A stretch of 64,000 nucleotides of DNA, taken from contig JAAHII010000001.1 in NCBI GenBank assembly GCA_010671905.1, positions 4,588,001 to 4,652,000 on the forward strand, written 5' to 3'. The DNA is from Leptolyngbya sp. SIOISBB. GTDB lineage: Bacteria; Cyanobacteriota; Cyanobacteriia; Phormidesmidales; Phormidesmidaceae. Below the pieces are notes generated by a model that was not told the origin of the DNA, did no database searches, and saw only the letters and a program-made list of their open reading frames with translations. This document shows positions 1-10,106 of this stretch, one piece after another (the first letter of the stretch is position 1; the number at the start of each line of letters is the position of its first letter). The translations under genes were made by a program, and so were the position numbers.

Positions 1-2
1 GG

Positions 3-332
3 CTGGGAGTTGGCACTCTGAGTGGACTCATCGGCATTGGTGGTGGCGTGCTGATTACGCCCGCTCTCGTCTATTTATTTGGCTTTTCTCAGCACTATGC
101 CCAGGGCACAACTTTGGCTCTGTTGGTGCCGCCGATTGGTCTACTCGGAGCTTGGACGTATTTTCAACAGGGTTATGTGGATATTCGGGCGGCGATTTTA
201 ATCTGTCTCGGATTTGTGTTTGGCGGTCTCATTGGCGCTAAATTTGCCGTCGATTTGCCCGAACAGTTTTTGCGTCAGGTGTTTGGCACGGCCATGATTT
301 TGTTAGGCATCAAAATGGTGATTCCCCAATAG
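3..332 (+). CDS. TauE/SafE-type (TSUP) membrane transporter, C-terminal part; 5' end lies outside the window
   Basis: Open frame runs to the left edge (LGVGTLSGLIGIGGGVLITPALVYLFG...); Gly-rich TSUP motif and hydrophobic helices. Confidence 0.8.
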   Translation: MGVGTLSGLIGIGGGVLITPALVYLFGFSQHYAQGTTLALLVPPIGLLGAWTYFQQGYVDIRAAILICLGFVFGGLIGAKFAVDLPEQFLRQVFGTAMILLGIKMVIPQ

Positions 333-519
333 ATGTCGTTAGAGGCGGGCGCACAGGGTGGCCAAGCAGGATGGGGTTGATGCGATAGGTCCGAATAGTG
401 ATTCTGAATAGTGATAAAGATGTCTCGTGAGATGTCTAGACAAATTTCAAGAGCCTAATTAGGCGACGATTTCAGCATTAGCGTTTGATGTAGGACAACA
501 GCCGGGACGGAATTTAAAC

Positions 520-1656
520 ATGGCGGAACAGGTTTACACCAATTATCGTTTGCAGCTGTGCGATCAAGAGTTGATCGGCACGTTGACTGTGAATGAGGGG
601 CAAATTGTCGATATTCAACCGGGGACCGTGGCCCATGGTCATGACGGTGAAGGGCAATACTTAATGCCCGGTCTGGTAGAACTGCACACCGACAATTTTG
701 AACAGCGGATGTCGCCGCGGCCCAAAGTGCGGTGGCCCATGGAAATGGCGGCGGTTTATCACGATCGCGACTTGGCGGCAGCGGGCATTACGACGGTCTG
801 TGATGCGATCGCGGTTGGCGACATTACGCCTGACTCGATGCGGATGACCCAGTTTGACCCGATGATTCAGTCCATTTACCAGGGGCGTCAGGCTGGGCGA
901 CTCGTGGTGGATCATTATCTGCACCTGCGTTGCGAGTTGGGCTACGACAAAGTTCATGAGGTGACGGCGACCTATGCCGAGCATCCCCTACTACGGCTGA
1001 TTTCCTTGATGGATCACACGCCAGGGCAGCGACAGTTTGCCAAAATCGATAAATATAAGGAGTATTACCAGGGCAAACATGGTGTGACCGAAGAGCAAAT
1101 GGAAGGCTTCATTCGCGATCGCCTTGAGGCCCAACAGCGCCATGCCGAAGAAAACCGCCACAATCTAGTGGAGCTTGCGCGATCGCACCAAGTTTGTCTC
1201 GCGAGCCATGATGACGCCACTGTTGAGCATGTGCAAATGGCCATCGAAGAAGGGGCCCATATTTCAGAATTTCCCACAACGTTAGATGCTGCTAAGGAAG
1301 CTCATGCCCATGGCCTCCAGGTATTGATGGGGTCACCGAACTTAATTCTGGGGGGTTCTCATTCCGGCAACGTGTCCGCAATGGAACTGATTGCGCACGG
1401 GCTAGTCGATGTCATTTCCTCCGACTATGTGCCCCAGAGTTTGGTGCAGGCCATGTTTTTGATTGCTGACCAGCAAAGTTTGCCGTTGAACCAAGTGATG
1501 AAGCTATTCACGCTGAATCCGGCTGAGGCGATTGGGCTAGCCAGCGATCGCGGCAGTTTAGAAGTCGGTAAGCGAGCTGATTTCATTACCCTGCATCACG
1601 ACGGTGTGGCCCCTCGCCTCACGGGGGTGTTTAGCCAGGGTCAACGTATTGCCTAA
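520..1656 (+). CDS. phnM: Alpha-D-ribose 1-methylphosphonate 5-triphosphate diphosphatase (PhnM-like amidohydrolase)
   Basis: MPGLVELHTDNFEQ, FPTTLDAAKEAHAHGLQVLMGSPNLILGGSHSGNVSA, SSDYVPQSL motifs typical of PhnM. Confidence 0.93.
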   Translation: MAEQVYTNYRLQLCDQELIGTLTVNEGQIVDIQPGTVAHGHDGEGQYLMPGLVELHTDNFEQRMSPRPKVRWPMEMAAVYHDRDLAAAGITTVCDAIAVGDITPDSMRMTQFDPMIQSIYQGRQAGRLVVDHYLHLRCELGYDKVHEVTATYAEHPLLRLISLMDHTPGQRQFAKIDKYKEYYQGKHGVTEEQMEGFIRDRLEAQQRHAEENRHNLVELARSHQVCLASHDDATVEHVQMAIEEGAHISEFPTTLDAAKEAHAHGLQVLMGSPNLILGGSHSGNVSAMELIAHGLVDVISSDYVPQSLVQAMFLIADQQSLPLNQVMKLFTLNPAEAIGLASDRGSLEVGKRADFITLHHDGVAPRLTGVFSQGQRIA

Positions 1657-1721
1657 GCCCAGTCCCTAAGGAGCGAGGATTATATAAATTCCGCTATGTG
1701 CCTTGGTTCAAAGAGATCACA

Positions 1722-1743
1722 TTTCCCCTCCGAGGAGGGGAAA
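1722..1743. repeat. Perfect inverted repeat TTTCCCCTCC-GA-GGAGGGGAAA
   Basis: Read directly between phnM and the HD-domain gene. Confidence 0.7.
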
Positions 1744-1789
1744 ACCCGGCAGACTATTAAATTCCTGATTCTCAGCCCCCTAATTGCCA

Positions 1790-2338
1790 ATGTCTTCTCA
1801 AGTGTCAACTCTATTCCAGCTCTATCGCGATCGCGGCGGTGCTCAGTATGGCGGTGAAGCGGTCACCCAACTGGCCCACGCGCTGCAATGTGCCACCCTC
1901 GCGGAGCAAGCTGGAGCGTCCGCCGCGTTAGTGACAGCCTCTCTATTTCATGATTTAGGCCATCTGGTTCATCACTTGGGTGCAGATGTAGCGTTGCGAG
2001 GCATTGACGATCGCCACGAATATCGGGCAGTTCCCTATTTGGAGAACCTGTTTTCTCCGGCTGTGACCAGGCCGATTCAGTTGCATGTGGCGGCTAAGCG
2101 TTATCTGTGTGCTGTGGATAGAGAATACTGGGCCGCTCTATCTCCAGCCTCGCAGCGCAGTTTGGAACTACAAGGCGGCATCTTTTCTGATGGGGAAGCA
2201 GCAGTCTTTATCCAACAGCCCCATGCTGCTGACGCTGTGAAGCTGCGTCGCTGGGATGACCAAGCCAAAGTGCCTCATCAACCAACTCCCATACTGGAGC
2301 ATTTTGAAGCGATCGCTCAAACCATTGTTCGAGACTAG
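1790..2338 (+). CDS. HD-domain protein of the phosphonate-degradation-associated (PhnZ-like) family
   Basis: H...H-D pattern (LAHALQCATLAEQAGASAALVTASLFHDLGHLVHH), position next to phnM; ATG at 1790 preferred over TTG at 1784. Confidence 0.8.
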   Translation: MSSQVSTLFQLYRDRGGAQYGGEAVTQLAHALQCATLAEQAGASAALVTASLFHDLGHLVHHLGADVALRGIDDRHEYRAVPYLENLFSPAVTRPIQLHVAAKRYLCAVDREYWAALSPASQRSLELQGGIFSDGEAAVFIQQPHAADAVKLRRWDDQAKVPHQPTPILEHFEAIAQTIVRD

Positions 2339-2367
2339 CAAATAAGTCAAAGCCCTTGTTAGGCAAT

Positions 2368-2697
2368 CTATTCAGCAAACATCTCAGCTAAGGTCGCCAG
2401 AAGCTTTGTTTGCTCATTTTGACTGATTTGGCCCAGCTTTTTAAGCAATCGATTTTTATCTACCGTACGAATTTGGTCTAAAACAATTTGCCCATTCTTA
2501 CCTTGAAACTGGCAGACGACACGCGTGGGATATGGCCTCCCTTTGGTCGTCATTGGCGCAATGATAACCGTAGCAATATAGCGATTCATCTCATCCGGTG
2601 AGATGACCACACAGGGTCGCGTTTTCTGAATTTCACGCCCAACAGTGGGGGCAAGATTGACCAGAAAAACATCGAAACGCTGAACTACCATTCCCAT
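2368..2697 (-). CDS. MazF/PemK-type endoribonuclease toxin
   Basis: FDVFLVNLAPTVGREIQKTRPCVVISPDEMN...VIIAPMTT...QIRTVDKNRL, classic MazF/PemK motifs. Confidence 0.93.
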   Translation of the reverse strand: MGMVVQRFDVFLVNLAPTVGREIQKTRPCVVISPDEMNRYIATVIIAPMTTKGRPYPTRVVCQFQGKNGQIVLDQIRTVDKNRLLKKLGQISQNEQTKLLATLAEMFAE

Positions 2698-2945
2698 TCA
2701 GATTGATCCCAGTCAGTAGGGTTGACGTCATCTAAAAGGATGTCATCTTGATTCTTGGCCATTTCAGCAAAGGCTTCTTCCCACCCAGTACGCTGACGTT
2801 TGGCTGTGCGAATGGTCAGACAATCGCCTTGGACTTCAATCTCAACTTCTTGATGGATACCGCTTTGCTCAAGGAGCAGCTTAGGAATGCGAACGCCTTG
2901 AGAGTTGCCAATTTTAACGATCCGAGTTCTGATAACGGTGCTCAT
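2685..2945 (-). CDS. MazE/AbrB-type antitoxin
   Basis: IVKIGNSQGVRIPKLLLEQSGI SpoVT/AbrB DNA-binding motif; overlaps the toxin start by 13 nt. Confidence 0.92.
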   Translation of the reverse strand: MSTVIRTRIVKIGNSQGVRIPKLLLEQSGIHQEVEIEVQGDCLTIRTAKRQRTGWEEAFAEMAKNQDDILLDDVNPTDWDQSEWEW

Positions 2946-3119
2946 ACCTAGATACTCGTGAACTTGAGGTAGTTACACTGTAATTACATTTAAGGAGGTT
3001 GTCAAACAAGGCGATCGCCCAAACAATTGCTCGTCACTATAAAACGGATTGATGTAATCCATTGAACCCAGGGGATGAAATAGCTGCAGTCTAAATTGAT
3101 AAAGTCCATCAGCATGCCA

Positions 3120-4127
3120 CTATTCAGTAGCATCTTTTTTGATGGCTGGTCCGATCACATCGATGTGATCGGTCCAAATACCGCCTGAATAATCATCGGG
3201 GAGACTTTGGATACTTGGCAAATCGTCAAGTCCTTGCGAAAACCCTTCGCCCCGATAATTAGCCAGCAGGAACACACGGGTATCTACGGTTGCCATCCGC
3301 TGAAGGAATCGATTTGGCCATCCCCATAGCCAAGATGCATAGTTAATCGGAATCATTAACATACTGCGCTCACAAGCCTGAGGAATATACCCTGTCCAAC
3401 CAAGGGCTGCATACCGCACGAGGCATTTTTTAAGTTTGCTGATCCAGAGGGTTCGAATGAGAGGCAGACGCTCTTGGATAATACTGACAGGTAGAGCACC
3501 TCCGTATACCATGATTTCCTTTTGGCGCTCTGGCGAAAGTTGCGCCAGTCGTTCAGCCAAAAGTTTACCTTCGCGGGGATCGTTACTTTTGATATTAATA
3601 ATCAGATTGTGATTGGCAAACGTTGTCAGGACCTCATCTAACGAGGGCATTAACCCGATCCCTTGGCCACGAAATGGGTAAGTCTTGCCACCATCAGAGG
3701 TGTAGCCGTAGCCAATATCTAGGGATTGCAGACTGGCTAGTGTCTGTTCTCGGGTGACGCCAGTACCATTGGTGCGGCAATCTACTGTCCAATCATGAAA
3801 GACAGCAAAGTGTCCGTCTGTAGTCGGATGAATATCAAATTCGACAAAGTCGGCTCCGTAGGTGAACGCTGCCCGCATGGACGCAATCGTGTTTTCCAGA
3901 TACTTATGAGGCGTCGGCAACAGATGAGCCGCTGTACAGGTTTCATTCGTTAAACCTGTGCGATCAAAATCCTGAGCTAACCCACGATGCGCCACTAAAA
4001 CAGGCTGAGGACCAATCGGCTGGGCCCAAAAAGATGCATTATTCAAATACAAGGCGACTATGGCGCCGAAGGTGACAAGCAAGAATCGTTTGACAATACC
4101 GGAATGTCTCATACCTTTAGATGTCAT
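3120..4127 (-). CDS. Glycerophosphodiester phosphodiesterase family protein
   Basis: VAHRGLAQDF, LENTIASMRAAFTYGADFVEFDIHPTTDGHFAVFHDWTVDCRTNGTG: GDPD signature; probable internal Met start. Confidence 0.88.
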   Translation of the reverse strand: MTSKGMRHSGIVKRFLLVTFGAIVALYLNNASFWAQPIGPQPVLVAHRGLAQDFDRTGLTNETCTAAHLLPTPHKYLENTIASMRAAFTYGADFVEFDIHPTTDGHFAVFHDWTVDCRTNGTGVTREQTLASLQSLDIGYGYTSDGGKTYPFRGQGIGLMPSLDEVLTTFANHNLIINIKSNDPREGKLLAERLAQLSPERQKEIMVYGGALPVSIIQERLPLIRTLWISKLKKCLVRYAALGWTGYIPQACERSMLMIPINYASWLWGWPNRFLQRMATVDTRVFLLANYRGEGFSQGLDDLPSIQSLPDDYSGGIWTDHIDVIGPAIKKDATE

Positions 4128-4372
4128 AGATCCCGTTTTGCTGTTGCAGCCACTGTACTCGATTGGGGGTTGTAGTAAGCCGCAGGGTAATCGAGTCACC
4201 CTGAATGGTTGAAACGATTATCTGGTAAGAATTTCAATTCTGTAGAGCTTGCCCTTCCCGAAGGCTATTTCGACCTTCACATTCCGCTGTATCGGTTTTT
4301 CGTTTAGAGAGCATCGCGCAGCTGTGTCGCGTTGAAGTAGGTATTGTCTATCGATGACGACAACTGCCTGTC

Positions 4373-6448
4373 CTAGTTGGGGCGTTGCTGGCTGGTTTCG
4401 AGTTGCGATCGCAGCATCTCCCAATCGGTCGCGGGAGCTTTACAGTACAGACCTTCGCAGACTAAACCGACAGCATTGGCGGGTAAGTCTGCGTCGGCGA
4501 GGAAGACGGCAGTTGGGGTGTACTGCGAGACGAGTTGCGTAATTTTATCGGCTGGTGTTCTGACCAGGGTGGCGTGGCGAAACCAATCGAGGGCAGTGAA
4601 TAGGGAAGGACAGGCTCGGGGAATTTGAGCCATGACTGCGCCAAAGGCTTGCAAGCTTTTTTCGGCTCGATCCAAATAGGTGAGGTCGCTGGTCAAGAGG
4701 GATAGTTTTACCAGATTGGCGATCGCAATGCCATTGGCGGCAGGCACGGCACTGTCTTGGTAGGTCCGCTCGCGCACGAGCAGGCGATCGCTGGCATCGG
4801 AGGCGATATTGTAATAACCGGCCAGTTCCTCGCTCCACAACCAATGATCGAATTCGGTCTGCACGGCAAGCGCCTTTTGCAGCCAATCCACTTGCGGGTC
4901 CGCTTCTGGCCACTGCCACGCCGCCTGATGCAAATCCAACAGGGCTTTGATCAGCAGGGCATAATCTTCTGACTGCGCCAGGACGTAGGGCCGCCCTTCA
5001 TAGTTCAGCCGATGCAGGCGGCCAGTCACCCACTGGTGCTGCAAGATAAAGGTTGCCGCCTGGGTCGCCATGTCATAAGTGGTGCGATCGCCCCACACCG
5101 CCGCCACTCGCGCCAGCCCAGAAATCATCAAACTGTTCCAGGCGACAATCATTTTGGTATCGGTCACCGCCGGAATGCGCCCTGGCCATGACTGGGTCTT
5201 GGCTTCCTGATTGTCCCGCGCTGGGGGAAAGGTCGCTAGCGTCTCGCGGGCCTCCCCATACCGGCGTTGGAAGAGCTGCTCTAGGGCCGTTTCTGTCACC
5301 GTGCTCAGTACGCCAGGAGCCCGTCGCTGTAACACCGTATAGCCTTCAAAATTTCCCGCCATGGTCACGGTAAAGTCTTCAGTTAACGCATGAAGGGCAT
5401 CTTCCGAGAGGGCCTGTCGCAGTTCGGGGTAAGTCCAGACGTAAAAGGCCCCTTCTTCCGGTTCGATGTCATCTGGGGTGGCAAAACTGTCGGCATCCTG
5501 AGCCGCGTAGAAATATCCAGCAGGACTAGTCATCTCTCGTTTGAGCCAGGTTTTGGTCAGGGCGATCGCCCGCTCAAATGCCGGTTCGTGCAGGCCGATG
5601 CTCCACAACTCTGCCAGGTATTCCAAAATCTGACCGTTGTCGTACAGCATTTTTTCAAAGTGAGGCACCGTCCAGGTGGGATCAACGGTGTAGCGGTGAA
5701 AACCTCCCCCAACCTGGTCAAAGATGCCACCGAGCACCAGATCGAGTCCTCGCTGCTGACAGACTTGCCGCGTATCGAGTTGGGTTTCACCCACAATGTT
5801 GAATCGTCCTCCCCGTAGCGCTGCCAGAGCGTAGGGCATCATCGGAAAGCGCGTGCCCCTGTCGGTGGGCTGCAAGACGCGGGTACAAAGCCCCACTCCC
5901 CGTTCAAAAATTGCCTGACTCAGATCTTGACTGGCGGGCAGAGTGGCTGACTGCTGCAGATTTTGGAGGATTTCGGCTTTGACGGACGCGAGTTTTTCCT
6001 GGTCGGTATCGAAATACTGCCTTAGGGCTTGCAAGACTTGCAAAAAGCCGGGACGCCCGTACTTTGTTTCGACGGGAAAATACGTGCCGCCGTAAAAAGG
6101 CACCAGATCATCTGGTGATAAAAAAATGTTGAGTGGCCAGCCCCCTTGACCCACCATCATTTGCAGGGCTTGCATATAGATACTGTCGATGTCAGGGCGT
6201 TCTTCGCGATCGACCTTGATCGGTAAAAAATGCTGATTCAAATAGTCGGCGATCGCGGCATCCGAGAAAGCCTCTCCCTCCATCACCGTGCACCAGTGAC
6301 AACTGGAGTAACCGATCGACAAAAAAATTGGCTTACCATCACGACGAGCCTTGTCTAGGGCTGCATCGCACCAAGGCCACCAATCTACGGGATTGTCTGC
6401 ATGTTTTCGTAGATAGAGACTCTGGGCCTTCGCCAGACGATTAGGCAT
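4373..6448 (-). CDS. Thioredoxin-domain protein of the YyaL/SPATA20 (DUF255) family
   Basis: SLYLRKHADNPVDWWPWCDAALDKARRDGKPIFLSIGYSSCHWCTVMEGEAF N-terminus. Confidence 0.95.
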   Translation of the reverse strand: MPNRLAKAQSLYLRKHADNPVDWWPWCDAALDKARRDGKPIFLSIGYSSCHWCTVMEGEAFSDAAIADYLNQHFLPIKVDREERPDIDSIYMQALQMMVGQGGWPLNIFLSPDDLVPFYGGTYFPVETKYGRPGFLQVLQALRQYFDTDQEKLASVKAEILQNLQQSATLPASQDLSQAIFERGVGLCTRVLQPTDRGTRFPMMPYALAALRGGRFNIVGETQLDTRQVCQQRGLDLVLGGIFDQVGGGFHRYTVDPTWTVPHFEKMLYDNGQILEYLAELWSIGLHEPAFERAIALTKTWLKREMTSPAGYFYAAQDADSFATPDDIEPEEGAFYVWTYPELRQALSEDALHALTEDFTVTMAGNFEGYTVLQRRAPGVLSTVTETALEQLFQRRYGEARETLATFPPARDNQEAKTQSWPGRIPAVTDTKMIVAWNSLMISGLARVAAVWGDRTTYDMATQAATFILQHQWVTGRLHRLNYEGRPYVLAQSEDYALLIKALLDLHQAAWQWPEADPQVDWLQKALAVQTEFDHWLWSEELAGYYNIASDASDRLLVRERTYQDSAVPAANGIAIANLVKLSLLTSDLTYLDRAEKSLQAFGAVMAQIPRACPSLFTALDWFRHATLVRTPADKITQLVSQYTPTAVFLADADLPANAVGLVCEGLYCKAPATDWEMLRSQLETSQQRPN

Positions 6449-6484
6449 AGCAAGATTGGGGATGCATCCCTCACAATCTAGCGT

Positions 6485-7210
6485 CTAAACACAACCATCG
6501 GGCCAAGTCACCGCTGGAAACTGTCCAGCGCGATATTGCACGACGACGCCACTGTCGTCAGTTTCAAACACTAGGCGATACAGCGATAGCTCCGGATCTT
6601 GTGGCACCAAGGTTAAAAACTCGCCCTGAGTGTAAGGGTTCGGGGTCGTCTCAAGTTGCCCTGGATAAATATCTTTCAGGTCTTGTGCCGTCGAGCCAAT
6701 CTTTACCCCACTCACGGTTGCTAGGGAGCTGCCAGGCCACACGTCGACCCGGATGACGCGATTATCAACCACCATAAGCCCTAGGGCCTGTGATACTGAA
6801 TCGGGTTGATAGTAGGCACAATCGCCCCCCACATTACTGCCAATGGGGACTAAAGGAAGGCCTAATGCGTCGGTCGCCTCTTCCAACGTCATACCGATTT
6901 TGATGGGGCCGACCCCGGTCAGGCGGACCTCGGCGTCTTCAAAAACCGATTCTTCGACTAAAATTTCAGGATTGCTAGCCGCGATCGCCCGTTCCATCAG
7001 GGGAAAGTAAATCAACGATTTAGCGACAAATCCCAACGGCTCTAACGCGTTACGTAACGTAGCACGACTCGCCTGGGACGTTTGGTCCGCCGTTGCCGTC
7101 AAGCGGGGGGGCACCGCAGGGCTGGTAGCAGTCGAGTGATGGCTCATCATCGCACCAGTCCCGACTAAGCTTAGCAATGCTGCTGAACCAATTAAGGAAA
7201 CTCTATTCAT
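6485..7210 (-). CDS. Hypothetical exported protein
   Basis: 241-aa ORF with N-terminal signal-like segment (MNRVSLIGSAALLSLVGTGAMMS). Confidence 0.7.
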   Translation of the reverse strand: MNRVSLIGSAALLSLVGTGAMMSHHSTATSPAVPPRLTATADQTSQASRATLRNALEPLGFVAKSLIYFPLMERAIAASNPEILVEESVFEDAEVRLTGVGPIKIGMTLEEATDALGLPLVPIGSNVGGDCAYYQPDSVSQALGLMVVDNRVIRVDVWPGSSLATVSGVKIGSTAQDLKDIYPGQLETTPNPYTQGEFLTLVPQDPELSLYRLVFETDDSGVVVQYRAGQFPAVTWPDGCV

Positions 7211-7363
7211 AGGGCTTTGGACACAACCAGCAACTTACATCTACAGAAAAGGAACACTCAATCCTTTTAACCGATCAACCCCACTTTTGTCAGTCTCATG
7301 CCAACATTTTCCTGTACAAACACCGAAAAATCACCGCTTGACTCACCATTCTAGGATTGAAAC

Positions 7364-8272
7364 GTGCCACCTCCCTCTCACTCACCTTACTCTAGTTCGC
7401 GTCGGTCATCCCGCCGTCAGCGCCTTGTATGGCTACCCTTTTTAGTCATATTGGGGACACTGGGTGGGGCGGTTGGCGGGGGCGTGGCGATCTGGGGAGG
7501 CTCATTTTCGGGACCCCTGACCCTTGGCCCAGTTGAGCTTTCTCCTTCCTCGACTGAGCTAGATATCGCTAGTGATCGCACCACTTCGGTGCCACAGACG
7601 ACACCCCACCGCTCCGCCGAGACCGACAGTCTGGTGGTGCCAGAGCCCAAGGTCCCTGATAGTTTGGCCACAGGACGACTGCAGCCGGTGCGATCTCCCC
7701 TTGTCTTCACCGACGTAGCAGATGGCTACTGGGCTAAACCCTACATTGATGCTCTCACGGCTCGCGGTGTATTGGATGGTCTCCCTGATGGGAGCTTTGC
7801 CCCAGATCGGTTTTTGAGTCGGGCTGAACTGGCTACTCAGGTGGCGAATGCGTTTGACATGGCTGCGACCAATCCGAGGAAAGCCTTTAATGATCTATCT
7901 GCCGACTATTGGGCGACTGAGCCGATTGATCGAGCGGTCATGATGGGATTTATGACCGGTTACCCAGACGACGACTTTCGTCCTGAGGCTCAGGTGTCTC
8001 GTTTGCAAGTGTTAGTGACATTGGCCACCGGACTCGCTCTCCCAGAGACGACTGAGTCGCAAAGGCAGTTACAACAATATCAAGATTGGGAAGTGGTGCC
8101 GACCTGGGCGCAGTCACAGATCGGGGCAGTGATGCAAGCGGGCATCGTCAGTCCCAGTCCGGCAGCTCAGAACCGATTACGGCCTCAAGATCCAGCTACG
8201 CGGGCTGAGGTGACCGCCCTGGTTTATGCGGCTCTCGTTTATCTCGGAGAGGTGGGAGCGGTGCCTGAGTAA
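7364..8272 (+). CDS. S-layer homology (SLH) domain protein with N-terminal TM segment
   Basis: FTDVADGYWAKPYIDALTARGVLDGLPDGSFAPDRFLSRAELATQVANAF and a second repeat FNDLSADYWATEPIDRAVMMGFMTGYPDDDFRPEAQVSR. Confidence 0.92.
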   Translation: MPPPSHSPYSSSRRSSRRQRLVWLPFLVILGTLGGAVGGGVAIWGGSFSGPLTLGPVELSPSSTELDIASDRTTSVPQTTPHRSAETDSLVVPEPKVPDSLATGRLQPVRSPLVFTDVADGYWAKPYIDALTARGVLDGLPDGSFAPDRFLSRAELATQVANAFDMAATNPRKAFNDLSADYWATEPIDRAVMMGFMTGYPDDDFRPEAQVSRLQVLVTLATGLALPETTESQRQLQQYQDWEVVPTWAQSQIGAVMQAGIVSPSPAAQNRLRPQDPATRAEVTALVYAALVYLGEVGAVPE

Positions 8273-8386
8273 AGCCAGCACTGCAGCTTGGCGCGATCTC
8301 AGGCTGTGGCTTTCTGGAAGGCATCTCGCCATGACAGCTCCCGGCTGCCGAAATGCTGCCGATCACGTCGTGATTGACCCTAGCCG

Positions 8387-8419
8387 CAAAAAGCCCATGC
8401 TCTGGATAGAACATGGGCT
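8387..8419 (-). terminator. Rho-independent terminator of the 8445..8984 gene
   Basis: On the minus strand AGCCCATG..CATGGGCT stem followed by TTTTTGCGGC. Confidence 0.7.
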
Positions 8420-8444
8420 GGTGATAAATGTTGAAAGACGGGAC

Positions 8445-8984
8445 TTAGCTGGTGAAGCCGGGCAAGCTCACACTACCGTCCGCAAAGCTCGGCAAATCTA
8501 GCTGCTGCGATCGCCGAGTTCGTACAGCCAAGCGGTAGCTAACACTTTGGAGCTCGGCCTGCAGTCGCCGATTTTCACTGTGCAAGTGTTTTACCTTGTT
8601 ACGCACCGCAGCCATGCGCTCATCAAACTTTTGACGATAGACCTTAGGCAACTCTTGGACGACCTGCTCCAACATGCGAGTGCGATCGGTCAATTCTTGT
8701 ACCGTTTGCCTTAGCTGTACTGTTTCGGCACTGCGGTCTTCGAGCTGGACTTGATAAAACGTGACTTGCTGCTCTACGCTTTGCAGTTGCTCACGCAATG
8801 CCCGGACCTCGGCTTGTTGTTGCTCAGAGGTTTCGGTCGTGGTGGGCACAACGCCTGCATTTCCCTTGACCAGTCGAAATAGTTCCCGTGATAGTTGCTG
8901 CACGAGTTCATCTCGCATTTGCAACTCTTCTCGGAGACGAGTTACCTCAGCTTGCTGGGCAGCATATGCAGAATTGGAGTTCAT
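8445..8984 (-). CDS. Coiled-coil hypothetical protein
   Basis: Heptad-rich sequence; likely start MNSNSAYAAQQAEVTRLREEL inside the longer ORF ending at 9092. Confidence 0.65.
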   Translation of the reverse strand: MNSNSAYAAQQAEVTRLREELQMRDELVQQLSRELFRLVKGNAGVVPTTTETSEQQQAEVRALREQLQSVEQQVTFYQVQLEDRSAETVQLRQTVQELTDRTRMLEQVVQELPKVYRQKFDERMAAVRNKVKHLHSENRRLQAELQSVSYRLAVRTRRSQQLDLPSFADGSVSLPGFTS

Positions 8985-9597
8985 TACTTGCGTCACACCA
9001 CTAACCCTTAATTCCCAAAAACTTTTAGAAGTACTCTGCTCGCGTCTGCGCACCTGATTAACTTTGTCTTCAATAGTTTTAGACGTTAACATGCTAAACC
9101 TATGGCTTCGATCAAGAGGCCTTGATAAAGGCCCACAAGTCAGCCAATAATGGCCACTGAAGACTGATTTGCCGTTACTTTAACACCACATTTCAGAAAT
9201 GCGACTACTTTGTACAAATTATTGCTGAAGATGCTGCTGTTACGGTCTGGTTGCTAGCGAGTTACACCATTCATTGAAAACCGCGATCGCTGCAACCGGC
9301 CCGACGATCTGCCCTCATGCCATGGTTGGGCCGCCGCCCTGTGTTCTCGATGGAGCGGAGTTTCTGGGTGCCATCGTTCCTCTCGCTGTTATAGCAGAAT
9401 GCGGAATGCGGAGGTCGGAATGCGGAATTGAAATGCTTTCCAGAAAGTGCTTTCAACCATCCAGGGTGACCTAATCAAACTGCGGCTTGCTATATATGGG
9501 CATCAAGGGCAAAATCGCGGCTACTGTTGACGTTTAGAAACAGTGGCCGCGATCGCCTAACAAAATATTTGGTTGGTGTTGGTGTAGCTTACCTAAA

Positions 9598-9975
9598 CTA
9601 CGCTGCTCCGGGTGGGGGCGCTGAGGGGGATGCTCCTACCACTTCTGCTGCCGGTAGGCTATCTCCTTCGGCGAAGTCCTCGGTTAGGGGCACATTCAGC
9701 GTTAAATAGCGAATGACATTTTCACTAAGACGCATCGCCCGTTCCATTGGAGCCACGACGTTGCCAGGACCTTGGTAGTTCATCTGAATGTAAATGCCTT
9801 CGCGATGCTTTTGAATCTCGTAGGCTAATCGCCGCTTGCCGCGATGCTGTGTTTCTAGAATGGTCGCGCCCTGCTCTTGCAAAATTTCTTGATAGCGCGC
9901 GATTTCAGCATCTACGACCTCTTCTTGAATGTCAGGCCGCAGAATGTACATTGTCTCGTACATCATATTTTTCAT
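9598..9975 (-). CDS. rpsF: 30S ribosomal protein S6
   Basis: [62 protein letters not shown]; start at ATG 9975. Confidence 0.97.
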   Translation of the reverse strand: MKNMMYETMYILRPDIQEEVVDAEIARYQEILQEQGATILETQHRGKRRLAYEIQKHREGIYIQMNYQGPGNVVAPMERAMRLSENVIRYLTLNVPLTEDFAEGDSLPAAEVVGASPSAPPPGAA

Positions 9976-10106
9976 AGACGTGCTCCTTGTGGACAAATGG
10001 CCTTTCCCGGTATAAATGGCCTCAGGCAACCCTTTTCCACTAAAGAGCGCTGGGGAACCGACTAAAAGGCAAGGATCTACAATCATACCAGTATTTGAAG
10101 GAATCC

